Assembly (NCBI RefSeq): GCF_003987555.1
Contig: NZ_NGJW01000015.1
Coordinates: 1-40,156, forward strand
Length of the DNA: 40,156 nucleotides
Direction: 5' to 3'
Origin: Vagococcus lutrae
GTDB lineage: Bacteria; Bacillota; Bacilli; Lactobacillales; Vagococcaceae
The notes under the pieces are model-generated. The model was not told where the DNA came from. It saw only the letters and a program-made list of their open reading frames with translations, and ran no database searches. The translations under genes were made by a program, and so were the position numbers. This document shows positions 32,170 through 40,156 of the stretch, in pieces. How positions within the stretch are numbered: the first letter of the stretch is position 1; every line of letters starts with the position of its first letter.

Positions 32170-33063
32170 ATGAGACGTTTTTTAGTGTTATATAATCCAG
32201 GTTCTGGGACAGATAGTGGCCGAGCTATTGCCGAGCGCTTTAAAGAGATTGTTAAGGGAGATAATGCGAGTCATCACGTCTACTTGCACTCGTTTGATGA
32301 GAAGACAGATAAGGAGCCATTACGTGAAAAAGCAGAGGCTAATCAAATTGATACGCTTGTGATTGTCGGTGGAGATGGAACGATTCGACATGTAGTACAG
32401 ACATTTCGTGATTGCTTAGCTAATTATAAAATTGGCTTATTACCTGGTGGAACAGTCAATAATTTTATGCGTTCACTCGACTTGCCGCTTGATATAGGAG
32501 AAGCGTCACGCGTGATTCTTGGCGATGAGACGCAAGCAGTAGACTATGGTGTTGTCAATGGGGAAGTCTTAATTTCCACACTGACAATTGGCATATTAGC
32601 AGACACGGCAGCTGATATAACACAGAAAGAGAAGCAAAAGTATGGCCCGTTTTTATTTGTGAAACGTTTTATTGATTTACTTAGAAAAAGGAAACGTTAT
32701 AATTTAAATGTGGTAACCGACGAAACAACATGGCATGGAAAGAGCCAGCTATTATCGATTAATATGACCCATTCAGTAGGAGGTTTTACTCGATACGACC
32801 GCTTAGCACGGCCAGATGACGGAATATTGCATATGACGATTATGCCTAAGTTAAACATATGGGAGCTCATCCGTTATTCTCCTAAAATTCTTCAAGGTCG
32901 TCTTTATGACTTGCCACAAATCGAGTATTTAACTGCGCGTAGTGTTCGTATTACTGCTCAAGAGATTAACGTCGGTACACGCATTGATGGGGACCCGAGT
33001 ATGGATTTGCCAGTGGAAATGGAAGTCATACCTAGAGGTTTACAAATATTAATCAAAAAATAA
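32170..33063 (+). CDS. YegS/DgkB-family diacylglycerol or lipid kinase
   Basis: A 297-aa kinase of the diacylglycerol/sphingosine kinase fold. The N-terminal ATP-binding domain shows FLVLYNPGSGTDSGR, VIVGGDGTIRHVV and GLLPGGTVNNFMRSL. The C-terminal beta-sandwich domain holds the lipid site. Members recycle diacylglycerol from lipoteichoic acid synthesis to phosphatidic acid, and the reader should treat the substrate as lipid without further precision. The start is the ATG at 32170, shortly after AAGGTGGGG; an in-frame GTG at 32152 lies before that ribosome site and is less likely. Single gene between terminators. Confidence 0.9.
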   Translation: MRRFLVLYNPGSGTDSGRAIAERFKEIVKGDNASHHVYLHSFDEKTDKEPLREKAEANQIDTLVIVGGDGTIRHVVQTFRDCLANYKIGLLPGGTVNNFMRSLDLPLDIGEASRVILGDETQAVDYGVVNGEVLISTLTIGILADTAADITQKEKQKYGPFLFVKRFIDLLRKRKRYNLNVVTDETTWHGKSQLLSINMTHSVGGFTRYDRLARPDDGILHMTIMPKLNIWELIRYSPKILQGRLYDLPQIEYLTARSVRITAQEINVGTRIDGDPSMDLPVEMEVIPRGLQILIKK

Positions 33064-33099
33064 AAAGCTAGTTTTGAGAATTCTCAAAACTAGCTTTTT
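33062..33099. terminator. bidirectional terminator, perfect 38-bp palindrome
   Basis: The arms 33062-33080 and 33081-33099 are exact reverse complements, with an A-run on the left and a T-run on the right. It ends the lipid kinase gene and, on the other strand, the tmRNA gene 4 bp away. Confidence 0.85.
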
Positions 33100-33102
33100 T
33101 TA

Positions 33103-33467
33103 TGGAGGCGAGGGGAGTCGAACCCCTGTCCAAACATATCGCCACTCAAACATCTACGCTCATAGACATATTACTAGAGATTCGCTTTGTTAACTGCCAT
33201 ATGACGGGCGTTTAACATCGCTAGTCTGATAATCTCTTCTTATTTTTACAGACGGAAAAAATAAGCGTATCCCACTAAGTTTGAGACCCTGGTCCGAGCA
33301 CATGGGCGATGCCGGTAGGATCTTCACTAAGCTGTTTTTAGGCAGCTAAAGCGAAAGTATTGTTTTCGTTTTTTGCAGTTATATTTAACTGTGACGTTTT
33401 TATGTAGTCGTCACCTACAAAGCGCCATTCGAGCTCGAACTATGCCTGTCGAATCCAGAACGCCCCC
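33103..33467 (-). ncRNA. ssrA: tmRNA (10Sa RNA)
   Basis: Transfer-messenger RNA of about 365 nt that rescues stalled ribosomes. The 5' end GGGGGCG (33461-33467) pairs with CGCCTCC (33104-33110) to form the acceptor stem with discriminator A; CCA is not encoded. The T-arm sequence GGTTCGACTCCCC is present. The resume reading frame (33338-33376, minus) codes for AKNENNTFALAA and stops at TAA. The tag ends in the ALAA degradation signal. The pseudoknot regions lie between. 5' and 3' limits are set by the acceptor pairing and may differ by a base from the mature RNA. Confidence 0.95.
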
Positions 33468-33481
33468 TTATTAAGAGCTAT

Positions 33482-33493
33482 TCTATTATAGCA
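33482..33493 (-). promoter_or_regulatory. ssrA promoter, extended -10
   Basis: On the minus strand TGCTATAAT (-10 TATAAT at 33485-33490) lies 18 bp before the mature tmRNA 5' end. The -35 is weak. The short leader would be removed by RNase P. Confidence 0.55.
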
Positions 33494-33509
33494 TTTTTAA
33501 AGAATAAAG

Positions 33510-33541
33510 GAAAGTATCACTCGTTATCGAATGATACTTTC
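33510..33541 (-). terminator. hairpin after the HAD phosphatase gene
   Basis: GAAAGTATCACTCG (33510-33523) pairs with CGAATGATACTTTC (33528-33541), one mismatch, with a 4-nt loop. On the minus strand it follows the stop codon of the gene at 33550. The T-tail is imperfect (CTTTATTCTTT). Confidence 0.65.
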
Positions 33542-33549
33542 TTAAAGGA

Positions 33550-34323
33550 CTAGATTAAGTTAAAGTGTTTTAAAGCATGGACGATACCGTTATCAGTATT
33601 GGCTTTTGTCACGAAATCTGCTTGTTCTTTTAGAGATGGAATAGCATTTCCCATCGCAATTTTATAATCACAAGCGGCTAGTAAATCCATATCGTTTGGT
33701 CCATCGCCAAAGCCGTAAGTTGGAATATCTGTTAAGCCGATGTGTTCGACAAATTTAGCAACACCGCGTCCTTTTGATCCGCCCTTACTGATGACATCTA
33801 TAGTGTATGGACCGTTGCGGAAGAAAGTAAGTTCTGGAAAATGTTTATGATAGAACGCATCTTGGTCTTTACCAATAATTAACATCATGTTAATAGGTTC
33901 TTCCAAATGACGCTGAGCATTTTCTTCTGGCATACCTTGATGGATGTATTCATAAGCCACTTTGACGGCAGGTGTTTGTTCAGAAATGGTAATACCTTTT
34001 TCGTTATACAAACCAAGCTGATGTCCTTTTTCAGCTGTTTTTTGTAACATTTTATCGACAACATCGGAGCTAATTAAATCACTGTAAATTTCTTCTCCTT
34101 CGAACAAAACATATTGCCCGTTCATTGTAATGCTTGATTCGATGACTGTATCATCGAGTACATGTTGGATTTCCGTATTTGTACGGCCTGTTGCAATAAC
34201 AGGGATAATGCCATTATTTTTTAACGCAACTAAAGCAGAAGCAACCTGCTCATCGACTTCAGATTGATGATTTAATAATGTCCCATCTAAATCAAAAAAA
34301 GCAAACCCTTTTATATTTTTCAT
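33550..34323 (-). CDS. Cof-type HAD-IIB family phosphatase
   Basis: A 257-aa haloacid dehalogenase superfamily phosphatase of the Cof/YidA type. The nucleophile motif is FFDLDGTLL (D11, D13). Motif II is PVIATGRTN, motif III falls around KGGSKGRGV, and motif IV is GDGPNDMDLL. A C2-type cap lies between motifs II and III. Such enzymes dephosphorylate a range of sugar phosphates, FMN or PLP; the specific substrate cannot be read. An AAAGGAG site precedes the ATG. It stands alone, upstream of the tmRNA on the same strand. Confidence 0.9.
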   Translation of the reverse strand: MKNIKGFAFFDLDGTLLNHQSEVDEQVASALVALKNNGIIPVIATGRTNTEIQHVLDDTVIESSITMNGQYVLFEGEEIYSDLISSDVVDKMLQKTAEKGHQLGLYNEKGITISEQTPAVKVAYEYIHQGMPEENAQRHLEEPINMMLIIGKDQDAFYHKHFPELTFFRNGPYTIDVISKGGSKGRGVAKFVEHIGLTDIPTYGFGDGPNDMDLLAACDYKIAMGNAIPSLKEQADFVTKANTDNGIVHALKHFNLI

Positions 34324-34444
34324 CGTTTATGACTCCTTTTCAGAAAACTCTTCTTCATCATAGCAAAGTTTAAGTCAAAACTCTAGTTTACTTTCTAATA
34401 AAGGATGGACTAAGCTGTTGTTAGAGTGAAAAGGTGATTTGTAG

Positions 34445-34450
34445 TATAAT
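34445..34450 (+). promoter_or_regulatory. -10 box of the two-component operon
   Basis: A consensus TATAAT lies 34 bp before the response regulator start codon. The -35 region (TTAGAG about 18 bp upstream) is poor. Confidence 0.4.
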
Positions 34451-34483
34451 GAAAGAGAATGAATCTGCTAAAGAGGTGAAAAA

Positions 34484-35209
34484 ATGAAAATACTAATGAT
34501 TGAAGATAATGAATCTGTTTCAGAAATGATGCAAATGTTTTTTTTAAATGAAAAATGGGAAGCGACGTTTAAATATGACGGGAAAGAAGGACTCGATACG
34601 TTCCTTGCAAATCCAGATGAATGGGATATGGTGACGCTTGATTTAAATTTACCGACTATGGATGGGGTAACGGTTTGTCGAGAGATTCGAAAAGTGTCGC
34701 AAACCGTACCAATTATCATGTTAACCGCGCGTGATTCAGAAAGTGACCAAGTGATAGGGTTAGAACTTGGTGCGGATGATTACGTGACTAAGCCGTTTAG
34801 CCCGATTACTTTAATTGCTAGAATGAAAGCTCTACATCGTCGTTCAGAGTTGATTGAGAATAAGGCTGGCGCAAGCGAGCAAGAGGACGAAGGCTTTGAT
34901 GTTCAAACAGAACACTTTAAAATGAATACTAAGACACGTGAAGCGTATTTAGATGACGAACTAATCGAAGGGTTGACACCGAAGGAATTTGATTTACTTT
35001 ACACACTGGCGAAAAAACCACGCCAAGTCTTTTCACGTGAAAAATTATTAGAACTTGTTTGGGATTATCAATATTTTGGAGATGAACGGACAGTGGACGC
35101 TCACATTAAAAAATTACGTCAAAAAATGGAACGTGTCGGTCCGCAAGTCATTCAAACCGTTTGGGGAGTTGGTTATAAGTTTGACGACTCTGGAGTACTA
35201 GACAAATGA
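34484..35209 (+). CDS. OmpR-family response regulator
   Basis: A 241-aa response regulator. The receiver domain (about 1-120) has the acidic pair E7-D8, phospho-acceptor D53 in TLDLNLPTMDG, LTARDS and the VTKPF lysine. An acidic linker (about 124-140) leads to a winged-helix DNA-binding domain (about 143-240) with GLTPKEFDLLYTLAK, FSREKLLELVW and RTVDAHIKKLRQKM. It overlaps the histidine kinase gene by 4 nt (ATGA), forming one system. Target genes are unknown; the linked UPF0223 and SuhB genes may simply share the transcript. Confidence 0.92.
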   Translation: MKILMIEDNESVSEMMQMFFLNEKWEATFKYDGKEGLDTFLANPDEWDMVTLDLNLPTMDGVTVCREIRKVSQTVPIIMLTARDSESDQVIGLELGADDYVTKPFSPITLIARMKALHRRSELIENKAGASEQEDEGFDVQTEHFKMNTKTREAYLDDELIEGLTPKEFDLLYTLAKKPRQVFSREKLLELVWDYQYFGDERTVDAHIKKLRQKMERVGPQVIQTVWGVGYKFDDSGVLDK

Positions 35210-36654
35210 AATACCTCTATCAACAAATGTTAGCCTTTTGGGCGATTATCATTTTGATTATGGTCGTCGTCGGTTTGTCATTTACTTCATTTACGAAAAA
35301 AACGATTCTCGACAGTATGTATGAGCAAATGTTTGGGTACGCTGATAGCGTGTTAGAAAACAGTCAAGATGATCCGACGACGATTTTAGCGAATGTTAAA
35401 AATACCGAAGTAGTTTTACACAATCAAGGCGTCCGGTTATTTTATATTTCAGATGACCAAACGATTATCTACCCTGATTGGCTAGAAGGTACGATTGGTA
35501 ATAGTTTTATGACAGACGAGCAGTGGCAACGTTTAAAACAAGGCGAGCGTGTAAAGGCAGATATGGAAGTCCCTTACAATCGCTCTAAGACGAGAAATAT
35601 GGCCATCGTGCTGCAACCTTTTTTCTTATGGGAAGATAAACCGACATTTATAGGTGCGCTGGCCGTCATGCAGCCGGTCAGCAATTTAGAAGCTAACATG
35701 GATTTATTAACCGAAAACTTGTTTAAAGGGTTTTTAATTTCCAGTGTGATTGCGCTTGGTTTTAGCTATGTGTTAGCACAGTTCCAAGTAAATCGAATTA
35801 ATCGAATGAAAAAAGCCACAAAACAGATTTCAGAAGGAAACTTTGATGTTTATCTGGAAGTAAAAGGACAGGATGAACTGGATGAGCTAGCTGAGGACTT
35901 TAATCAGATGGCCACAACATTAAAAGCGTCACATCAAGAAATAGAGCGTCAAGAGGAACGACGTCGTCAGTTTATGGCCGATGCGGCTCATGAGATGAGA
36001 ACGCCACTTACTACGATTAACGGCTTATTGGAAGGGATGGCCTATCAAGCTATTCCAAAAGATCAAGAAGCGAAGTCGATTGAACTCATGAGAAAAGAGA
36101 CGAAACGGTTGATTCGTTTAGTAAATGAGAATTTGGACTATGAAAAAATACGAACGAATCAAATTAGCATGGTCATTCAGAAGATGAACGCGACGGAAAT
36201 TGTTCGAAATGTGTTAACACAATTAGAAAATAAAGCGTCAGAAAATGGAAATAAGTTGCAACTTACATCGCCTGAGTCGGTAGAGGTGTATGCTGATTAT
36301 GATCGCTTTGTCCAAATTATGGTGAATTTATTACAAAATGCCATTCAATTTACGACAGACGGTGTGATTAGTGTAGTGCTATCAGAGGACGATGAACAGA
36401 CGAAAATTACCATATCAGATACGGGTATTGGCATGTCGGAAGAAGAGTTGGCAAATATTTGGGAACGATACTATAAAGTTGACCCTTCTCGCAAAAACAC
36501 TAAGTATGGCGAGTCTGGTTTAGGACTTTCAATCGTCCAACAATTAATGAAATTACATCATGGAACGATTGACGTGACGAGTACGCAAGGTGAAGGAACG
36601 TGCTTTACGCTTTTATTTCCAAAACAATTAAAAGAAGAGAAAGAAACTGAATAA
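35206..36654 (+). CDS. sensor histidine kinase
   Basis: A 482-aa membrane histidine kinase. Two transmembrane segments (about 8-28 and 172-192) enclose an extracellular sensor of about 140 residues. HAMP (about 193-245) follows, then HisKA with the phosphorylated H262 in DAAHEMRTPLTTI and HATPase_c with N-box VNLLQNAIQF, G1 SDTGIGM and G2 ESGLGLSIVQQL. The sensed signal is not evident. It is translationally coupled to the response regulator upstream and followed by UPF0223 after 16 bp. Confidence 0.93.
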   Translation: MKYLYQQMLAFWAIIILIMVVVGLSFTSFTKKTILDSMYEQMFGYADSVLENSQDDPTTILANVKNTEVVLHNQGVRLFYISDDQTIIYPDWLEGTIGNSFMTDEQWQRLKQGERVKADMEVPYNRSKTRNMAIVLQPFFLWEDKPTFIGALAVMQPVSNLEANMDLLTENLFKGFLISSVIALGFSYVLAQFQVNRINRMKKATKQISEGNFDVYLEVKGQDELDELAEDFNQMATTLKASHQEIERQEERRRQFMADAAHEMRTPLTTINGLLEGMAYQAIPKDQEAKSIELMRKETKRLIRLVNENLDYEKIRTNQISMVIQKMNATEIVRNVLTQLENKASENGNKLQLTSPESVEVYADYDRFVQIMVNLLQNAIQFTTDGVISVVLSEDDEQTKITISDTGIGMSEEELANIWERYYKVDPSRKNTKYGESGLGLSIVQQLMKLHHGTIDVTSTQGEGTCFTLLFPKQLKEEKETE

Positions 36655-36670
36655 AGAGGAGTGGACAAAA

Positions 36671-36955
36671 GTGGAAGGATATACTTATCCCCTTGATTTA
36701 GATTGGTCGCAAGCCGAAATGGTCGCCGTTGTAAATATGTGGGAAGCGGTCGAAAAAGCTTATGAAGAAGGGATCGAACGTGAGCAGTTACTAACACGTT
36801 ATCAAAAGTTTAAAGAAGTGGTCAAAAGTATTGGAGAAGAACGCACGCTAGGGAGAGAATTTGAAGAAGTGTCGGGTTACTCACTATATCGTGTCATGCA
36901 AGAAGTGAAAAAAACGACCGCTCCTGTGATTAAGATGAAAGGAAGAAAAGTATGA
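36671..36955 (+). CDS. UPF0223 family protein
   Basis: A 94-aa helical protein of the UPF0223 (YktA) family, found in Bacilli directly before an inositol-monophosphatase-family gene, as here. No catalytic motif is visible; conserved features are the aromatic N-terminus YTYPLDLDWS and the SGYSLYRVMQ segment. The start is GTG at 36671, shortly after AGAGGAG. Its stop overlaps the ATG of the next gene by 4 nt. The function is unknown. Confidence 0.88.
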   Translation: MEGYTYPLDLDWSQAEMVAVVNMWEAVEKAYEEGIEREQLLTRYQKFKEVVKSIGEERTLGREFEEVSGYSLYRVMQEVKKTTAPVIKMKGRKV

Positions 36956-37713
36956 CCAAACAAGTGATAGCCGATGTGAAACAATGGATAGCTGAAGCGG
37001 AACAGCTGATTATCGAGCGTTTGCAAACGCCGTTACATGTTGAAGAGAAGACGAGTCAAGCAGACGTCGTAACGAATGTCGACAAAGAAGTAGAAGCTTT
37101 TTTTGTTAAGAAAATTACTACGCATTACCCTCAAGATGGTATCTTAGGAGAAGAAGGTATGGCTGAGCCTGTGACATCAATGGATGGGCGCGTGTGGATT
37201 ATCGATCCGATAGATGGGACGTTAAATTTTGCTAAGCAACAAGACCATTATTGTATGATGCTTGCACTTTATGATAATCAACAACCAGTTGTTGGGTTTA
37301 TCTATGACGTGCCGAGAAGAGAGTTGCTATGGGGTGGACCTAGCATGGGTGTATATTTTAATGACAAAGCTATCACAGAGGTTAATCCAGATACATTGGC
37401 TAATGGGATTATTAGTGTGAATACGCATATGTTTGTTGACAATCGCTACCGTGTTCGTGAAATAGCAATGGATGCATTGGCGGTGCGCATGACGGGGTGT
37501 GCTGGAATTGGTTTTAAAGAAGTAATTCTAGGTAAACAAAATGCTTATATTTCGATGCTTGCTCCTTGGGATTATGCGCCAGGTATGGCCATCGCAGCAG
37601 GTCTAGGTATTAAAACAACGCCATTGAATGGAGAACCTTTTACATTTAAAGAGCGTGTCCCTGTTCTCGTCGCAGCTGAGAATACCCATCAGGAAATAGA
37701 AAAATATCTCTAG
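36952..37713 (+). CDS. inositol monophosphatase family protein
   Basis: A 253-aa magnesium- and lithium-sensitive phosphatase of the IMPase/SuhB family. Metal ligands are visible: E67-E68 in GEEG, D85 and D88 in IDPIDGTLNF, and D207 in APWDYAPG. In Bacteria the family dephosphorylates inositol-1-phosphate, other sugar phosphates or NADP, so the substrate is open. Order UPF0223-IMPase-typA is conserved in Firmicutes. The start overlaps the UPF0223 stop in ATGA form. It ends the two-component transcript; no clear terminator is seen before the typA promoter. Confidence 0.92.
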   Translation: MTKQVIADVKQWIAEAEQLIIERLQTPLHVEEKTSQADVVTNVDKEVEAFFVKKITTHYPQDGILGEEGMAEPVTSMDGRVWIIDPIDGTLNFAKQQDHYCMMLALYDNQQPVVGFIYDVPRRELLWGGPSMGVYFNDKAITEVNPDTLANGIISVNTHMFVDNRYRVREIAMDALAVRMTGCAGIGFKEVILGKQNAYISMLAPWDYAPGMAIAAGLGIKTTPLNGEPFTFKERVPVLVAAENTHQEIEKYL

Positions 37714-37738
37714 TTGAAAATAAAAATGAAACTTTCAG

Positions 37739-37768
37739 TTGTGCAAGTCCCGTTTTATTTGTTATAAT
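37739..37768 (+). promoter_or_regulatory. typA promoter
   Basis: TTGTGC (37739-37744) and TATAAT (37763-37768) are 18 bp apart, with a TGT extension before the -10. The transcript would have a leader of about 50 nt before the GTG start of typA. Confidence 0.6.
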
Positions 37769-37822
37769 GACATGTTGATTAAAATGAGTCACTGTGTCAT
37801 CAAGGAAGGTAAGGATAAAAAA

Positions 37823-39667
37823 GTGAAATTAAGAGAAGATATTAGAAACGTTGCCATTATCGCCCACGTCGATCACGGCAAAACAACGTTAGTAAACGAG
37901 TTATTAACCCAATCAGATACTTTAGATGAGCGTACTGAAATTGAAGACCGTGCGATGGATTCAAACGATATCGAGCGTGAACGTGGTATTACGATTTTAG
38001 CTAAGAATACCGCTATTCGTTATAAAGATACACGTATAAATATTATGGATACACCAGGGCATGCGGACTTTGGTGGCGAAGTAGAGCGTATCATGAAAAT
38101 GGTAGATGGGGTTGTTTTAGTCGTCGATGCGTATGAAGGAACAATGCCACAAACGCGTTTTGTTTTGAAAAAAGCACTAGAGCAACGTTTAACACCGATA
38201 GTAGTGGTTAATAAAATTGATAAACCTGCGGCTCGTCCAGCAGAAGTTATCGATGAAGTATTAGAGTTATTTATTGAATTAGGAGCCGACGATGATCAGT
38301 TGGAATTCCCAGTGATTTATGCGTCTGCTGTAAACGGGACATCCAGTTTATCAGATGATCCTGCTGACCAAGAAAAAACAATGGCGCCGATTTATGATCA
38401 AATTATTGAACATATTCCAGCACCAGTAGATAATAGCGATGAACCATTACAATTCCAAGTGTCACTATTAGACTATAGTGATTATGTTGGACGTATTGGG
38501 ATTGGTCGTGTTTTCCGTGGAACTATCAAAGTAGGAGACCAAGTGTCTTTACTGAAATTAGATGGAACAGCGAAAAACTTCCGTGTCACAAAATTATTTG
38601 GTTTCTTAGGTTTAGACCGTGTGGAGATTAAAGAAGCACGCGCGGGTGATTTGATTGCTGTTTCGGGTATGGAAGATATTTTCGTCGGTGAGACAGTGAC
38701 CCCTGTTGACCATCAAGAAGGTTTGCCAACACTCTTTATTGATGAACCAACATTGCAAATGACATTTTTAGTGAATAACTCACCATTTGCTGGTCGTGAA
38801 GGTAAGCACGTTACCTCTCGTAAAATTGAAGAGCGTTTAATGAGCCAACTTCAAACAGATGTTTCTTTACGTGTTGATCCAACTGAATCGCCAGATGCTT
38901 GGATTGTTTCAGGTCGTGGGGAATTACATTTATCTATTTTGATTGAAAACATGCGTCGTGAAGGCTATGAATTGCAAGTTTCACGTCCAAAAGTTATTGA
39001 GAAAATCGTAGACGGTGTTAAATGTGAACCGTTTGAACGCGTACAAATTGATACTCCTGAAGAATATATGGGTGGTATCATCGAATCTATGGGTAACCGT
39101 AAAGGTGAAATGCTTGATATGATTAATTCTGGAAATGGTCAGGTTCGTTTAATTTTCTTAACGCCTGCTCGTGGATTAATTGGTTACTCTACTGAGTTTA
39201 TGTCATTAACTCGCGGCTATGGTATTATGAACCACGTGTTCGATCAATACTTACCTAAAATTCAAGCAAGTTTAGGTGGACGTCGTAATGGTGCTTTAGT
39301 TTCAATGGATACAGGTAAAGCGACAACGTATAGTATTATGAGTGTGGAAGAACGCGGGACAGTTTTCGTTGAGCCAGGGACAGAAGTCTATGGTGGGATG
39401 ATTGTTGGTGAAAATAGTCGTGAAAATGACTTAACTGTCAATATTACCCGTGCCAAACAAATGACCAACGTGCGTTCTGCTAACAAAGACCAAACTAGTG
39501 TTATTAAACGTCCTAAGATTTTAAGCTTAGAAGAATCATTACAATTTTTAAACGATGATGAATATTGTGAAGTAACACCAGAAAGTGTTCGCCTTCGTAA
39601 GCAAATGCTTGATAAAGGTGAGCGTGAACGTGCTGCTAAAAAGAAAAAATGGGCAGAGCAAGAATAA
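37823..39667 (+). CDS. typA: ribosome-associated GTPase TypA/BipA
   Basis: A 614-aa translational GTPase that binds the 70S ribosome and helps 50S assembly and growth under cold or stress. The G domain shows G1 AHVDHGKTTL (14-23), the switch RERGITI, G3 DTPGHADFGGEV and G4 NKIDKP. EF-G-like domains II, III and V and the BipA-specific C-terminal domain follow; GRGELHLSILIENMRREGYE and LTPARGLIGYSTEF are typical. The start is GTG at 37823 with AAGGA upstream; an in-frame upstream extension to 37739 would overlap the promoter. Family proteins are about 610 residues, which fits. Confidence 0.96.
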   Translation: MKLREDIRNVAIIAHVDHGKTTLVNELLTQSDTLDERTEIEDRAMDSNDIERERGITILAKNTAIRYKDTRINIMDTPGHADFGGEVERIMKMVDGVVLVVDAYEGTMPQTRFVLKKALEQRLTPIVVVNKIDKPAARPAEVIDEVLELFIELGADDDQLEFPVIYASAVNGTSSLSDDPADQEKTMAPIYDQIIEHIPAPVDNSDEPLQFQVSLLDYSDYVGRIGIGRVFRGTIKVGDQVSLLKLDGTAKNFRVTKLFGFLGLDRVEIKEARAGDLIAVSGMEDIFVGETVTPVDHQEGLPTLFIDEPTLQMTFLVNNSPFAGREGKHVTSRKIEERLMSQLQTDVSLRVDPTESPDAWIVSGRGELHLSILIENMRREGYELQVSRPKVIEKIVDGVKCEPFERVQIDTPEEYMGGIIESMGNRKGEMLDMINSGNGQVRLIFLTPARGLIGYSTEFMSLTRGYGIMNHVFDQYLPKIQASLGGRRNGALVSMDTGKATTYSIMSVEERGTVFVEPGTEVYGGMIVGENSRENDLTVNITRAKQMTNVRSANKDQTSVIKRPKILSLEESLQFLNDDEYCEVTPESVRLRKQMLDKGERERAAKKKKWAEQE

Positions 39668-39684
39668 TTGGCTCTATAATTTAA

Positions 39685-39727
39685 AGGACTGATGAATCGA
39701 AAAAATGATTCGTCAGCCCTTTTTTAA
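39685..39727 (+). terminator. terminator after typA, inside the presumed IS end
   Basis: GGACTGATGAATC pairs with GATTCGTCAGCCC (two mismatches) across an 8-nt A-rich loop. TTTTTT follows. It either ends typA transcription or belongs to the IS and shields its transposase from read-through. Confidence 0.75.
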
Positions 39728-39807
39728 TTTTCTTAATTTTAGGTATTAAAAAGCATACCGTTCTCCTATATGATTAATTTACCACAAAAAAACAAACGGG
39801 AGGCGAT

Positions 39808-40156
39808 ATGCTCATGTCTAATGATATCAAAAAATTACTACGAATCATAGAGCCAAATTTAATCACATCTGACATTTCTTACGAAATGGTAAAAGGACAA
39901 CAAACATGTGTGGTGAACGCTACTTTTTCACCCCCTCTAACACCTTGTCATCATTGTGGTTCAACGGTGTATAACGAAAGTGGGAAGCAAGTAGTCGTAA
40001 GAAATGATAAGAAAAAAGCGGTCGTGCGTTTTGATCAATTTAATCATTTGCCTTTAATTATGAACGTCGCAAAACAACGCTATACCTGTAAAAATTGTGC
40101 TCATCATTGGACCGCTACCCCTTATTTTGTCGAGAAAGGACACTCTATTTCAAGAC
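39808..40156 (+). CDS. ISL3-family transposase, N-terminal part
   Basis: An open frame of 116 codons that runs off the window. It encodes the N-terminal zinc ribbon of ISL3 transposases: CHHCGS and, about 50 residues later, YTCKNCAHHWTATPYFV, preceded by NDIKKLLRIIEPN. The catalytic DDE domain would lie beyond the window. A GGGAGG site (39798-39803) precedes two in-frame ATGs, 39808 (4-nt spacing) and 39814 (10-nt spacing), and the start could be either. Whether the full gene is intact cannot be judged. Confidence 0.8.
   Translation, partial: MLMSNDIKKLLRIIEPNLITSDISYEMVKGQQTCVVNATFSPPLTPCHHCGSTVYNESGKQVVVRNDKKKAVVRFDQFNHLPLIMNVAKQRYTCKNCAHHWTATPYFVEKGHSISR

Larger units (their letters stand above)
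39670..40156 (+). mobile_element. left part of an ISL3-family insertion sequence (truncated by window end)
   Basis: GGCTCTATAATTT (39670-39682) resembles the terminal repeat starts (GGCTCT...) of ISL3-family elements and begins 2 bp after the typA stop. A transposase-like reading frame follows at 39808. The left boundary is inferred; the right end and target duplication are outside the window. Confidence 0.6.

Noticed and set aside
34484-37713. Assigning the two-component system to a named pathway
   Set aside because: The sensor domain has no recognisable ligand motif and the linked genes are general; naming it would be guesswork.
37739-37822. 28-residue upstream extension of TypA
   Set aside because: The stretch contains the promoter (TTGTGC and TATAAT); the GTG at 37823 has a ribosome site and gives the standard TypA N-terminus.

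Overview
The window comes from a low-GC Gram-positive bacterium of the Lactobacillales. It most likely belongs to the Enterococcaceae (Vagococcus or Enterococcus type). Evidence is the AT-rich sequence with strong AGGAGG ribosome sites and short U-tailed terminators, the Bacillus/Enterococcus-style order ymdB-ricA-mutS-mutL and ccpN-yqfL, and a tmRNA that encodes the tag AKNENNTFALAA. The genus is an inference. No stretch above about 300 bases lacks a gene: the longest apparent gap, 33064-33549, is filled by the tmRNA gene.

Layout. (1) 1-198: palindromes and a terminator-like hairpin, no gene. (2) 199-8582: an alpha-mannan or N-glycan mannose locus. A leftward GH125-GH38 operon diverges from a GntR/LacI chimeric regulator, which is followed by GH92 and an uncharacterised TIM-barrel gene. 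None of the glycosidases has a signal peptide, so the locus should trim imported mannose oligosaccharides in the cytoplasm. A palindrome, AAATGATATATCATTT, and three degenerate copies sit in the two mannosidase promoters and are the likely operators. (3) 8633-14637: membrane-tethered NusG-II protein, TrhO tRNA hydroxylase, an alkylation-repair/nucleotide-sanitation cluster (ogt, mpg, MazG-like), then a TrmB regulator - TauE/SafE transporter - ornithine-cyclodeaminase-family operon of unknown substrate. (4) 14682-18242: leftward fruR-fruK-fruA fructose PTS operon. Its promoter carries four 10-bp direct repeats and a cre-like site.

(5) 18426-25187: rightward ymdB-ricA-mutS-mutL-maf-msrB (RNA turnover, mismatch repair, nucleotide and protein repair). 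(6) 25324-29217: RpiR-type regulator, DUF1846 protein, HD-type protein with a degenerate HD motif, and a convergent TIM-barrel protein. (7) 29367-32054: lrgAB, ccpN and the PPDK regulatory protein, which together suggest control around the pyruvate/PEP node. (8) 32170-34323: lipid kinase, tmRNA, Cof-type HAD phosphatase. (9) 34484-37713: two-component system, UPF0223 and a SuhB-family phosphatase, tightly packed. (10) typA/bipA, then the left end of an ISL3-family insertion sequence that runs off the window.

Most of the window is conserved core genome. The less explored parts are the mannosidase regulon with its TIM-barrel partner, the TrmB-TauE-OCD operon, and the regulatory palindromes. I found no CRISPR array, prophage, toxin-antitoxin pair or defence system.
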